A DNA stretch of 64,000 nt from Calvatia gigantea. Lineage: Eukaryota; Basidiomycota; Agaricomycetes; Agaricales; Lycoperdaceae. A program made the translations under genes and the position numbers. The stretch spans positions 1,575,501-1,639,500 of the forward strand of contig JACAAK010000010.1 in assembly GCA_025093985.1 (NCBI GenBank). The letters are read 5' to 3'. Under the pieces are notes generated by a model. The model did not search any database. It was given only the letters and a program-made list of their open reading frames with translations, and had not been told where the DNA came from. Shown here piece by piece: positions 11,822 to 32,504 of the stretch; position 1 is the first letter of the stretch; every line of letters begins with the position of its first letter.

Positions 11822-13606
11822 ATGCTCTCAAAACGGATCATAGCCGTTGCTCGGGGTCGCGGTCTCCTCCACCCACGCAACCTCCAGACTGCAACTGTTA
11901 CAAAAAGCTGGTGCGTTTCTAGGCATGTAAATGTTTGAGTTGCTCAAGAGATAGTCGGTTAGGTCTCTTGCTGCAAGTCATGCAAGACGCGCTCAATTCC
12001 ACTCCTCTCGCCTTCTGCAGGGTTAGTTCTTTATGACACTTGGAATTAGGTTGTTTATAACCAAACTCAAATTTATTTCTAGCTGAGACTGTAAAAGTAC
12101 CACAAATGGCGGAGTCTATTAGCGAGGGAACACTCAAGTCCTGGAATAAGCAAGTTGGTGATACTGTTGTCGCTGACGAGGAGGTTGCTACCATTGAAAC
12201 CGACAAGGTCTTGAATTACGTTTAATTATTCGTGATCCTGGCTGAGAGCAGGCGTGCGTTGTTTAGATTGATGTGTCGGTTAACGCGCCCACATCTGGTA
12301 CAATTGTCAAGTTTTTGGCCAATGAGGAGGATACTGTGACTGTTGGCCAGGATTTATTCGTCATCGAGCCTGGTGAGGCTGGAGAAAGTAAGTCAGCCAA
12401 GCCAAGCTTCATCTTGAACTCGTTTCCAACTTATCCTTCCTTTGAGCTTCGGCTGCACCCCCCAAAGAGGAGGCGAAAGAGGAGACAAAGGATACCACTG
12501 AGCCTGCAGACCAACAGGTCGACAAGTCCGTTCCTAAGGATAGCTCTCCCGCGCCCGCTGAGAAGGTCCAGGATGTCAAACCGCCACAAAAGAACAAGGA
12601 CGTCGAGAAGACCGCCGCGAAGGAACCTAAACGCGAACAGGAGAGCCAGAAAGAACTTCCTCCTCCGGCCGCTGGTTCACGCGGTGAAACGAGAGTAAGC
12701 TCGCGTGCTCTGCCTGTGATACATCAATTTCAACTGCACAATTAGGTGAAAATGAACCGCATGCGCCTCCGCATTGCCGAGCGTCTGAAAGAATCTCAAA
12801 ATGCTGCGGCTTCTTTGACCACCTTCAACGAGATTGACATGTCCTCACTCATGGAGATGCGGAAGAAGTTCAAGGATGCCGTTCTCAAAGAACATGAGGT
12901 TAAACTTGGCTTTATGAGCGCTTTTGCTAAGGCATGCTCACTAGCTCTCCGCGAAATTCCTGCCGCCAATGCCTATATTGAAGGCGACGAAATTGTCTAC
13001 CATGACTACGTTGATTTGAGCGTTGCCGTTGCTACGCCCAAGGGTCTCGTCACTCCTGTTGTTAGGAATGCAGAGGGTATGAACTTTGTCGGGATTGAGA
13101 AAGAGATTGCTCGCCTTGGAAAGAAGGCCAGGGATGGCAAGCTCACCCTCGAGGATATGGCTGGTGGTACTTTCACTATGTACGTACGTTTTCATATGAT
13201 CCCTGGCCCCCTATTGACAGTTTTTTTAGTTCAAACGGTGGAGTCTTTGGTTCGCTCTACGGTACACCTATAATCAATCTACCACAATCAGCCGTACTCG
13301 GTGAGTGGCAATTTGCAGAAACTCTGACGTCTGTAAGAATGGAGTTGACACAGTAATCTCCTTGGCTTCTCGCAGGTATGCACACGATTAAGGACAGGCC
13401 CGTTGTTGTTGACGGCCAGATCGTCATTCGCCCTATCATGGCTGTTGCTTTGACTTACGATCACCGTTTGTTGGATGGACGAGAAGCCGTCACTTTCCTT
13501 GGTGAGCTATCTTCTCTTTGTAATTAACTCTCCTTGTCTTTGACCTTTGGTTGCAGTGAAAGTGAAAGAGTACCTTGAAGATCCTCGGAAGATGCTTCTC
13601 GCGTAG
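11822..13606 (+). CDS. KGD2: Dihydrolipoyl succinyltransferase, E2 of the 2-oxoglutarate dehydrogenase complex
   Basis: Nine exons (11822-11910, 11963-12021, 12083-12207, 12267-12387, 12447-12694, 12746-13179, 13230-13300, 13376-13501, 13557-13606) join to 440 residues without a break. An Arg-rich, Ser-containing leader of about 45 residues fits a mitochondrial targeting peptide. Next comes the lipoyl domain ([15 protein letters not shown], with the lipoylated Lys in IETDKIDVSV). A charged Pro/Glu/Lys linker replaces the E3-binding domain, as usual for eukaryotic E2o. The acyltransferase core ends with the catalytic motif [11 protein letters not shown]. The enzyme transfers succinyl from lipoamide to CoA in the TCA cycle, as the core of the mitochondrial complex. 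The exon 2 acceptor could be 11962 or a nearby AG; both keep frame inside the leader. Confidence 0.95.
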
Positions 13607-14248
13607 ATAAGGGAGGTGGTAACGTATGGAACTCAGTGGTTGCACATAGTCCACACATGTTTAGATGGATTGTGCTAAGATTGAACTTGACCCTCTTTAT
13701 TTTTGCTTTCGAACGGTTTATATTCGTATGACTCGTATATTGTTCTAATACACCATGTGAGATTCATGGTGGCGTCTTCGAGTCATGTCGGAGTCCACTT
13801 GTCACCCGTGCTGCCGGCTAAATCCCAACTTTGAGTCAGGGTGAGAATCCTGTGTATTAGTTATTCTGGGGACGGATAGGAAGTATGTTCGGGGCGACCT
13901 GGGGATTGGTTAATAAAAAGTTTTATCGAGAGTCAAGCTCCGTTACGTATGGGGAAACACACTGGAAGTTGATTCTGGGGTGCGCTGAGTAAACTAGTCT
14001 CAATTAAGTGTGACGTAAACAACAGGGTCGGGAGTCCGGGACGGCGAGGTGCTGTCAATAAGTTCCAATTCGGTAGCGAGGTGTCTGCAAGAAAACTTGA
14101 CTCCTGCGCTTTGGTTCCTTGCCCCCCGGGGTTATACCTTTCCTTAAGTACTTCAAGCTTGTGCAGCTCAAACTACACAGGAAGCCATACGCAGAGGTTC
14201 CATCCTCTCATCAGGCCTTGCCAAGTACAAATCAAGGTAAAAAAAAAT
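13607..14248. other. Intergenic region before the ABC transporter
   Basis: This 642-bp gap holds the 3' flank of KGD2 and the promoter and leader of the ABC transporter. A frame from 14081 runs into the transporter's first exon, but the first conserved Met is at 14249, preceded by an A-rich stretch. Nothing else is recognisable. Confidence 0.45.
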
Positions 14249-20719
<6,471 letters not shown>

Positions 20720-21696
20720 ACCTTCGGTGCTCGGTGTCTAAAAGTCAACCCTAGTTTAATGCTTGCAATACTGTCCCACGATTATGTCTATATACGTGTT
20801 GGCTGTTTCCCCTACCCTTGCAAGTTCTTCCCAACACGTCAAATCGCTAGCAACGGACGAATGAGGAACCTTACTTGGAAACCGATACCAGCTTTCGAAC
20901 TCAAGAATAGGTGCGTCCCTCAGCTCACACCAACTGTAGTGTTGAAGATTCGAGAACTCTTTTGAAGTATTTTTCAAAGTTACCACCCAGTATGAAACAA
21001 TAGCAAGTACAAGGCGCTGAGCCTCAGGGACGGCACTAGGTAAAAAACGTGATGGCAACACACAAAAATCGCTACGACTTCTTAACCCTTTGAGACACTC
21101 CCACATCATCACTATAGATACCGAACTGCTTCAGACCATCCACGGGCGTCGAAGCTTCATATTGAATGGAGTCTTGCTTTCGGGGGAAAGTAATCCTGGC
21201 CCGGTATTATGGGCCCCAATCGTCCAGGCTTTGCCTGACAATATAAATGTCATGGTATAGCTCTACGAGCATGACGACCCTCCGCCTTTTCCTCCTTAAT
21301 CGACGTGAGTATATTCTCCCATCGCGCCCCCGGTTGGTTTGCTAACAGGCAGAAAGGTTGACCGTTGTTCCTCTTTTTCCTCCTCTGCCGGCTCAGATGG
21401 CTCCAGTTCAAAACCCGCGAGGTAACCCCCAAGGAGCTGACGTTCTTCCTCATAATCTGAGACTTACCATAGAACGAAAGCCTGAGGCTGGCCCACAGAC
21501 CACTTTTTTCAAACTCGACGCGCTCTTTCATTGGATCGATCGTCGACTCGGACGCTTATCTCCCTCCCTCCGTAACTACGGAGGTGCCAGCCACGAGGGC
21601 GGTGGCCCTCCGTGGATAGTTCGGAAAAGTGAAAACTCTTTCATGGATCTGTCTCCTCGCTTCGGGGACAACCGTGGTTGTTTTAGTTGCTTCATC
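20720..21696. other. Intergenic region, no supported gene
   Basis: This holds the 3' flank of the transporter and the upstream region of the next gene. The frame of the next gene's first exon is open back to 21358, but that part has no family resemblance and is probably untranslated leader. Confidence 0.45.
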
Positions 21697-22666
21697 ATGG
21701 ACAACGACCCCCGCGTTCGTTACGAAGGTCAATGGAATTTGGATAAATCCGGGAGCTTTACAACGAAGCACAGTTCGACAACCTCTGGGTCGAAGGCTTC
21801 GTTGACCTTCGATGGTGAGCGATCCATCACAAGCACTAGATATCATATTAAAATCGGACGCAGGAACGGGAATCACAGTTTTCGGAACAGTCCCTGCAAG
21901 CAGTTCCACAGTCAAACCTCCGACTGTTATCTATCGGGTTGATGCAGCTCAACCATTCACTACCACTCAACCGATCGCGGACAGAGATGTCTCTAATCAA
22001 CCTTTATTTTCATACGCATTCGGCTCACAATGGGAAAAACATAAAATCGAGATTGAGGTCCTGGAAGCCCAAGCACCGTTTACCCTCGAAAAGTTCTTCA
22101 TTTTTCCTGACAACACGACGCGATTAAACTCGGACAAAGACTCAGGTTCGGACGAGGATGAAAATAAAAACGATCCCAACCAGACACCACCAACAATGCC
22201 GAATTCAGCCACGAACAATACTGCGGACCTGTGGCCGAGCCTGAACACTTCTACTGATGCCTGCACTCAACGAACCACTCGCATACTCGCAGCTTTTCTA
22301 GGTGTCACTAGCTTTATTATGGTGGTCATGGCCGCTTTTCTAGTCTTGCAGTGTGTCCGCCAACGCCGACCACGCCCCTGGCGCAAGTCCTTTCTAAATC
22401 GCCCAGGTAAGTCCCGGGTTTGCAGGGACACTTTGAACCGATCCTTACCCTCTCTAGAAACACTATACACACACTTTACATCCACGGATACCATTTTGCG
22501 AAACACACCTCCAAGCGTGATTGGGTCCGCCAACTACTCACGAAGCGATGGTACACTCTCCACGCACAACCGAAACACCCTGGATCCTAATATCAGAGAT
22601 TCAATGCGGGAGCTCCCTCCACTTCCCCCCAAAGCTATAGCCAGCCTTTCTTCTCGTGCTTTTTGA
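21697..22666 (+). CDS. Single-span membrane protein of unknown function, basidiomycete beta-rich ectodomain family
   Basis: Exons 21697-21814, 21864-22406 and 22458-22666 give 289 residues. The N-terminal part begins MDNDPRVRYEGQWNLDKS and continues SLTFDGTGITVFGTVPASS. This pattern is widespread in mushroom genomes: a DDxDPxIxYxGxW opening with a later GTxIxVFGTVP strand. A polar Asn/Thr/Asp-rich linker follows, then one hydrophobic helix (ILAAFLGVTSFIMVVMAAFLV, about residues 165-186) and a basic, Ser/Pro-rich cytoplasmic tail ending with RELPPLPPKA. Topology suggests outside N-terminus and inside C-terminus. There is no clear signal peptide at this start, so an upstream exon is possible. 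The second intron is 51 nt, divisible by three and free of stops, so retention would insert 17 residues into the tail. Function is unknown; surface sensing or adhesion would be speculation. Confidence 0.72.
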
Positions 22667-23162
22667 TAAGAACACTAGCCCTGAAAGTGGCGAGCCACTT
22701 CGTAATTCATCATATAAACCCCTCTTGTGATATCCCTCTCTTCTCAAGTAATGGACTTGTTGCTGACCCTCCCCCATTGTAGCCATGTCTTGTATACTTT
22801 ATCAGTCTCTTTGATTTTGTGAACTGGTTTTCTGTGATTACTGACGTTGACCCTGTATCTGTATAGGCTTGGTCGCAGTAGATTTAATATTTGATCAATG
22901 ATTGGTTCGGTGTTGGACAAAACCTCATAGGTGATTCACGCGCTCAGGATTGAACGTAAAGATCGGGACGCGCATGGCCAGTTAGTCATTACAAAGGAAC
23001 ATTATTGTAGTCTCTATAAGGTATGATGGAAGCTAGGGCGCGGGGAGAAGGAAAGGGCAAACAACTTCATTAGTCCGGCTGTACGGACACTTGAACTGGG
23101 TACCAATCCATTCTCGAAATTTGTGCCTCCTGCGACACCTGCTTCGGCTGCTCACCGGAGGA
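22667..23162. other. Convergent intergenic region
   Basis: This is the 3' flank shared by the membrane-protein gene (+) and malic enzyme (-). No further feature seen. Confidence 0.5.
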
Positions 23163-25437
<2,275 letters not shown>

Positions 25438-28400
25438 GATTGTGTGAGGTGATTGAGAGCAAGACTAAGAGAAAATCCTGGAGTAAATTTTATAGGAGAG
25501 GCAAAAGTTTGGGGTCAGGGATACCCATTCATACACCTGTGTTAATTTATATAGTCCGCAACACGGCCAATCCATAACGGTTCCGTTCCGTTCTCGCCTG
25601 CCTCGTCGGTCCAGACCGTCAGTTGCACAACAACCCTGATCTCTTGATGTTGCACTGCTTTGAACATTAGGGTGTCGAACGTCTCAACAAATCATGCACG
25701 GCCAGCAAATAAGAAAATAAATTTACAACAAGTTGAATCTACCTATAAATGAGCGACTATTGCATACTCTAGTTGTCAAGGAGATCCCCTGGCAGACACG
25801 AAGATTTCAGTGATGTGCAAGGCAGTGCGGGTGCTATTCTTGACAAGTCGTACGAGGATCAAACACGTTGAATTTAGAACGAGGCCGATGATGTGAACAA
25901 GTGGTGCAGGTCCCACTCCTCCAACAGGGTTCAGGAACCTCGTCAGCAGTCGCGTTACGTGTTCCCCTCGTACCACCCCAGGGCGCAAGTGGACCCTAGC
26001 TGAAGCGTTGAGTGGGGTGGGGATGGTAACGACAGTCCACGATCACTGTGCATCTCATACCAGGACACAATCATGGTTATTGTTGTCAAAGAATGCGAAT
26101 GATACCCTGAATCCAATGTCCCTGGGTCACCCGTCCCATCACATCTCACTTGAGTTGCCAGAAGTCAACAAGGACGTTGATAACTAAGGCCTAAAGAGCA
26201 CCTCAATTCCACCACACCACTGCCCCATCATACCTGGTCTGCTTTCACTCACCTAGTAGCACACTTTTCTGCAAAAGCTCGCTAGGTTCTGTGCGCCTCC
26301 AAGTAAACCTGGGTTTCACTAATGTCACCCATAAATCCAAACAAAGGCACGCATCGTCAATCTGCCACTGTAGTGCTTGCGCGAGAAAGTTGACCCCGAG
26401 ACTAGTCGAGAGGATAATTTTAAAGTTTAAGAGGACCTTCAGACGAGTTTACGGATGGCTTTGGTTTGAGGGCTAAAATTGTCCAGGAGACCAATCCCGG
26501 GCTATTACACTGAGGAAACAATAATAGCCCAAAGTTGGGTCAATATTCATTATCTAATGGCCGTTCACTGATTGGATAGACTAGTCCTAGCCAGGCCTAG
26601 TCAGGATTGGCGTTCATTTAAGCCTGCCTCGTGCCCCCCTCATTCCAAAGCTCAGCACTACCAAAGCGATTGGGGATCTCCAACAGCAATTCGTACTAGG
26701 TGCCAACAATTCGATAGAGGCCATAAATTAACCATAGCCGAACCCACTCGCCTTGGCCGATCTGCAGGTCGCTCTCAAATCAGGCTTGCAAGGGCTGTGC
26801 CTGTCAACACGTCCAGGTGGATCAGGATCAGAACGAGTCAAAAACTTGCGACGGAGGGATTGGGACGTTTAAGAATAATCGCACTGCTTGCTAGGCATAT
26901 AAAGGCGAACTATCCGCATCGTAGACGTTTACGATACCGTCGGCACAATTGGGGCCCTGATAAGGTGGGTCAAACACAGCGCCAGACACAGCGCCACGGC
27001 CTTGTGCACGGCGTCTGCATTTCGGCTTTATCCATGCACAAACTGAGGCTCGGAAGGCAATAAAGGTGAGTCTATCCCCCTCTAGTCGGCCTCCTATGTT
27101 GCTCATGACCCGCTCTTCCAGTACTTTTTGGCGGAGTGTGACACAAGTCTCTTCGCCCTCCTTTAGGCAGTACAAGGTTGCAATTCATTAAAACCTGTGA
27201 GGCGGAAAATTGGCTCATGCGCCGCAGGATCCTGGGACAATTCGATCAGAAACCACCTCCAAATCGATCAGCCTTGAACTTGCAAAATTTTTGGAAGGTG
27301 TATTAGGTTGTAGCTAAGCCCTGTATCCCATTCAGAGACTCCGTTCAGTTTTCAAACGACTCAAACGACTCTTTCCTTTCAGGGAGCTGTAGGAACGTCC
27401 GGCCCTCTCCGGCCCGCCCCTGACTTAACCCTCATCCCCGTTTACCACGTCTCAGCATTGGTTCCGTTCCATTTGGTCCTTGTGAAGGCCATTGGGAATT
27501 CCCGATATGCGAAGCATGGCTCATCATCACCGCGTACATCATCGATCTGCACCTATCTGGCTCTTTCCTCCTTTGCAGCTCGGTCCCCGGGCGCGGTTTG
27601 CCGGCTTGCTTGCTTTGTTTTCTCCATCCAAACTTCTTCAGGCTTCCAGGTTCTCTAGATGATGTAGGGTGGGAAGGACTGTAGTTTACCTAGAGGCGCC
27701 ATATCTGCGAGTATGCGCCGGCACCGCTGCACAAGAGGCCAGGCTTCCTTTTCGAACAGGGACCATTACTGAATGCGTGACCTCTCCAACCCCTTCCTAA
27801 GTTCACGCGGGTGTTTTCTCCCATATTACAAAACGGTCTTTGATCTCCTCGTTTGACGGGCTGTTCTTGCGACTGTGAGAGTCCCCTGATAATTTCATTC
27901 AGCACTCTTTCTATGCGACTTGGAGTTCTGTTTTGTGTGGCTCAACTTGGCCTCTGCGCTCCAGAATTTGCAGCGTGATGACGGGGATACAACCCAGAGG
28001 TTGCCTCCCTATGGCTGACAGTACCACACGACGGTACTCCCTTTTCCTTGTTGACGATTCCTCACATAGCCCAGTACACTTGTGCACTCTTTTTTCCGCA
28101 CATGGACGCAATACTCCGCGGTAGATTGCCTGTATCATCCAAATCTTATGATATGCGGCGCCTCCGCCACAACTCTTGTGAGAACCCGTCCTTCATCGCA
28201 TCAAAAGGCCTTGTAGCTCCCATCGCCGCCGTTCACATAGAGATCTTCGCGCCCATAGGATCATTTATCTTCCTTCTGTACGCGTTACGTCCCGGTGTCC
28301 TGCAGCAGGGCCTAGCACGGGATCCCGATTGGGAGCCTCGTGCTTGTACCCCCTTACCTGAAGCTTTCGTAGACCCCTCGCGTTAGCTCTGGTTGTCCGG

Positions 28401-31400
28401 ATACTCAAAGCCGCATTTTATGGCCACCATTCTACTACATGCGGCCTCACTCGACCCACGCAGTCACCCAGGCCAAGTGCTTGGCCTATGCTTCGGCCCC
28501 CAGATTCTTGTGCGTGACTTTGGGCCCTTCGGTCCGATATCCCTAATGATAGACCATTGCTGCCATTGCCAACCCAAAGCTGGTTCTTTGGTCCATATAG
28601 ATCATCGCCAAACCGCACCTGGAAAGTACACACCACAACATTGGTTGTTCCCCGGAAAAAATATACGCAGCGCCACATTGAACCGGTAGATGGACCAATA
28701 TGTCCCATGTCCACCAGGCGGTTTTCGTATCATTTCGATTGTGGAGCTGAACCATTGTAGCAGAAGATTGCTCCAACAATCCCTCACCTCGCGCGCTACA
28801 TCAGGTTACTTATTGACACCATCCTCCACTTTCATACCCGGGATCTCATGGAGTATAATTATGAGACGGGCATGAAAATAAGTTCGAAATTTTTGATATG
28901 GGCAATGTTCTCTAAATGCAAGAGGCTGTGATGCCCGTAGCTGACGGACCTTGTGCTCCCCCCACATCTCCGTTAATACGTGCAGATACCCGCCCCAAAC
29001 CACTCACATTTAATTCAAAGCAAGCCGGATCAGCCCGTCCCAGCAACTTTTTTTAGATCAGTCTTGAAGAATACATCGTGCCTTGTTTAACTGATCTTGA
29101 TGCTAGTCGTCTCTAGTCTAAGTAGAGCTATAGAGTGAGGCGATGCGCCGTCCACGTACGGCAACGGGCAACAAACCCAGGACCACCATGGACCATTGGA
29201 ATGGTGCGCCGAAACCCACTTGTCGCGTCACTGTGTGAGACGTAAGGCATTGTATCCAAGAATGAGGTAAGGGATAAAACGCAGCGGGCGCCATCGAATG
29301 TAGGCGATCGGAGTCCAACAACTTGTGAGAGTCTCCGTGAAAGTGTGTTCTCAAATTCCGGATGGACGTACTTCGTGAATCGTGATGGATGATGTCCAGC
29401 TCATTATCCGATTGATTTCCATGTTTTTCTGTATTAGTAAAGGCTACATTGAGTCGTATCAGCTTTTGCACTTGGTTCTGAACGACGGGAACCCTCTTTT
29501 TAGCGAGAGCCGGCTCTAAGCCAACCGACGCCAATTCGGAGATCCCCAGGCTTCAACCAAGTTTGTAGAGGAGATGCACCGTCAAAAACAGCTGGCGCAA
29601 CGGTAGGTGTCATTGTTTATGCGGAGGAAATAGTTCCCGAAATTCACGTCGACACTGTCAGCGATTCAATATATATTTACCCAAGTTTTGCTTTGTACAT
29701 CCTGAGGCGACTGACGGTTCCTATTTTGGGTATTCGTAGATGGGGCTGGGTGGTGTGCCTCGGCAGATAACCCAGCTCAGGCTGCATAGCGGTTGTCAGA
29801 CCATGCAGTAGATTACAAGTAATAGATTCCTTGCTAGAAACAGGGCACCGACAAGTTGTCGAAATTGCCCTGTTGCAATTCCGCTGGCAGGTGTCAGCCG
29901 GGAGATATAGAAAGACAGGTGAAACACATGTTGTGTGTTAAGCAATATGCCCAAAAAATACTGGTATTGCCATGGTTTTAACACTTGTGGCAGTATCACG
30001 AAGTGGCATCGATGTTACGGGAATAATACTACCTTTCTAGTCTTGGTCACATTCATTTATTCGGGATCTCCTACTCTAGCGCGCAGTACTTAGGCCGATG
30101 TATTGGTCCTATTGAATGTGTTGGTATCGCAGATGCGGCATAAGGAGAGCTCACAAGGGGACACAAGAGTAAGGATCCGCCACTCCAGCGAGATTGGATA
30201 AGTTGCAAAAGGAGTGCCTATATTCCAGGGTTTCAGCTTGAAAGGAAAACGTCCCAATGTAGGAGGTGAACGATCCCTTGTTTTTTTTTCCTTTCAGGCT
30301 AGTGCCCCATCAAAGGTATCTTCGCTGCAGCTTCCTTTCGAATGGAAGTTTTTCCGCCCATCCGACAATGTAATGGATAGCGAAAACAGAGCAATGCCGC
30401 GAGCGTACCTGAAATACGCATACTTACTAAACTTAACTTGGTCAATTATTCCTGAGGCCTGAGGCCTGAGGCCTGACTATCCTCAATATCAATTGTGACG
30501 GTAAGCCAATCCTGAAAACTGTGTTGTGTCGACAACCCTTAGCTCCGTGCCGCCTTCCGTGCTCCATTGCAAATGCGATGAACCAAACCTAGTCTCCATT
30601 TCTAAGTGCTGGGTTTCCATTGTAAAATAGAACACTCCATTAGACATGTCGAGGACAGAATTCTATCCCCTACTTCGGCCCCTTCGGTCCGTGATACGCC
30701 TGCAGCCGCATGCCAGGTCCCCGCCTCCGTCTGGCCTTCTACGCGATTGTCTGCTTGTTCGAGTGAATTCTTTGCCTCTTCCAAAGAAAAAAAATCACGT
30801 AAGTGTTGTTTCTTCTCGCGCGTCACGGACAAGAAGCCGGTCTAGTAATTCCTTCTTCAGCTTTGACTTTAGCTCGCGACGGCAGTCCAACCCGGCTAGC
30901 GATGATTGTCCCGTTCCAAACTTTAGGTCTTGTCGCCCCACGCTCTCTTCAGTTGTCGGATGAATGTCTATCTCTATCCCTGTGGCCATGTGGGGCGACT
31001 CAAGTTCAGCGCACTCCATATCAGTTCAATTAAGGTCGGTCTAACTGCTCTCCCTTCCCTCGGTGATTTGCGTCGAGAAGGATTGTAACCGGAAATTCGC
31101 GACTCACGACCCCGTATACCTCCAGTGAAGAGAAGGAGAAACGCTTTTCTCAAGTTCCCAAGGTACTTGTTACGGTAAGGTTCAAATGGATTGGTCGAGC
31201 CCTGTGGGGTAGAGGGAACGCTAGGGAACCTGTCCATACCCTTGAGGGCGGAGCAACAGACCTCCCACTTACCAGCCTAGCCAGGGTGACATGGTTCGTC
31301 GATCTTGCGTAACAAGCGGAACCCACCCTAAGTCAAAGGGGACATCCGCGTGCAAGAAACATGGGGCCGCAAGACCAATCGCTTTACTGCTATATCGCCG

Positions 31401-32504
31401 GCTCTAGAGAGGTATCTTTAGACACACCGGCCACCTGCCACTGAACAAAGAAGTAGTTAGAAAGATCTGACATCGGGCACATCTTCTGGAAGCCGTGTAA
31501 GGCGGGAGATGCCCAGAATCCGATCCTTTTTCTTGGAGGAACTCGAGTTCACATGGGTATCGAGGGACGCTGGACGTCCTTATGATTTCTTTAGTCCCAG
31601 GCAGTGTTTTTGGCCAAAGAGGTTCCTAGTTAAGTGTATCTACAGAAGCACCGTCGGATATGTTCCAATTTTTCACTCCCATATATCACCCTTGCCGTTA
31701 CCAAAATGCTGCGCCGAAATCTCCTGCATGTTTGAATATCTACCCCACTCCTTATTCACAGATACTGTATCTCTGCTACTTTTAACATATCATGACTGTC
31801 TTCAATTGTACACCACGTAGTGCTATCACCAAAGTGCATGACGACATACTCCCACCGCCTGTATACGTGCATACCCTTAAATTTCACAATCACCGACCCA
31901 TCCAGCCCTGCGTGTATAAGGAAGAGGAAGGGTATCAGTAATTCATATGGAAAATGATTAATGAGGAGCGACCGCAGTCATGATCGGAATGGGAACAAGT
32001 AACTCAGCGAACGACAAGAGACACGTCCTTGCGCGATTGAATACTCAGTAGTGCATGGACGATTGTTCGCAAGTTGGGGTATTCCAGGACGCTTGGCCCC
32101 AGACGTCAAGCCCGCGCGCAAGGACATGGGCTGATCGTCAGTGTAACGAGTGAGTCATGTATCTGTGCTGGCGTGAAGCCTGAAGCCGTGTGATATTAGA
32201 GTGGTGCACAAACTGTCACCGTTACACTGTTCCGCTCCTGGCTAACCATATTGCTTTTCGAGGTATCGACAGTGATCAAAAAAGCAGCAGGCTGCAACAC
32301 GCTCAGGTGTAACCCACTGAATACGCCGTAGCCGTCACCATCCAGGGTCAGGACGAACGTGTTCAGGTAGAGGCAGAAAGAGGGAGAACAAGGGGAGCTG
32401 GTAAGAACCGCCGATATGGGGTGCGTGCTGGGCTGCAAGCTAATGCGTGCACGCAGTGAACATCCGGCAAGAAAGGAATGCTTGCACAACAAGCGTGGCA
32501 GCAT
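25438..32504. other. Seven-kilobase gene-poor region
   Basis: No reading frame here carries a recognised family motif or extends convincingly through splice sites. Several 60-160-codon frames exist on both strands (for example 26572-27063 + and 30974-31237 -) but look like chance frames. The malic-enzyme promoter lies at the left edge. Base composition is not AT-rich, so heavy repeat-induced mutation is not evident. No terminal repeats or transposase/reverse-transcriptase motifs were seen by eye. Unexpressed transposon remnants or non-coding RNA cannot be excluded. Confidence 0.4.
30451..30476. repeat. Short tandem repeat, unit CCTGAGG
   Basis: Three copies of a 7-base unit plus a partial fourth copy. 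Each junction creates the palindrome AGGCCT (StuI site). The repeat lies in the gene-poor region. Confidence 0.8.

Noticed and set aside
26572..27063. 163-codon frame on the plus strand in the gene-poor block
   Set aside because: Arg/Gln/His-rich chance composition, no motif, no flanking splice structure.
30795..31237. Minus-strand frames starting MDRFPSVPSTPQGSTNPFEPY and MECAELESPHMATG
   Set aside because: They look somewhat protein-like, but I found no splice path that joins them in frame and no family resemblance.
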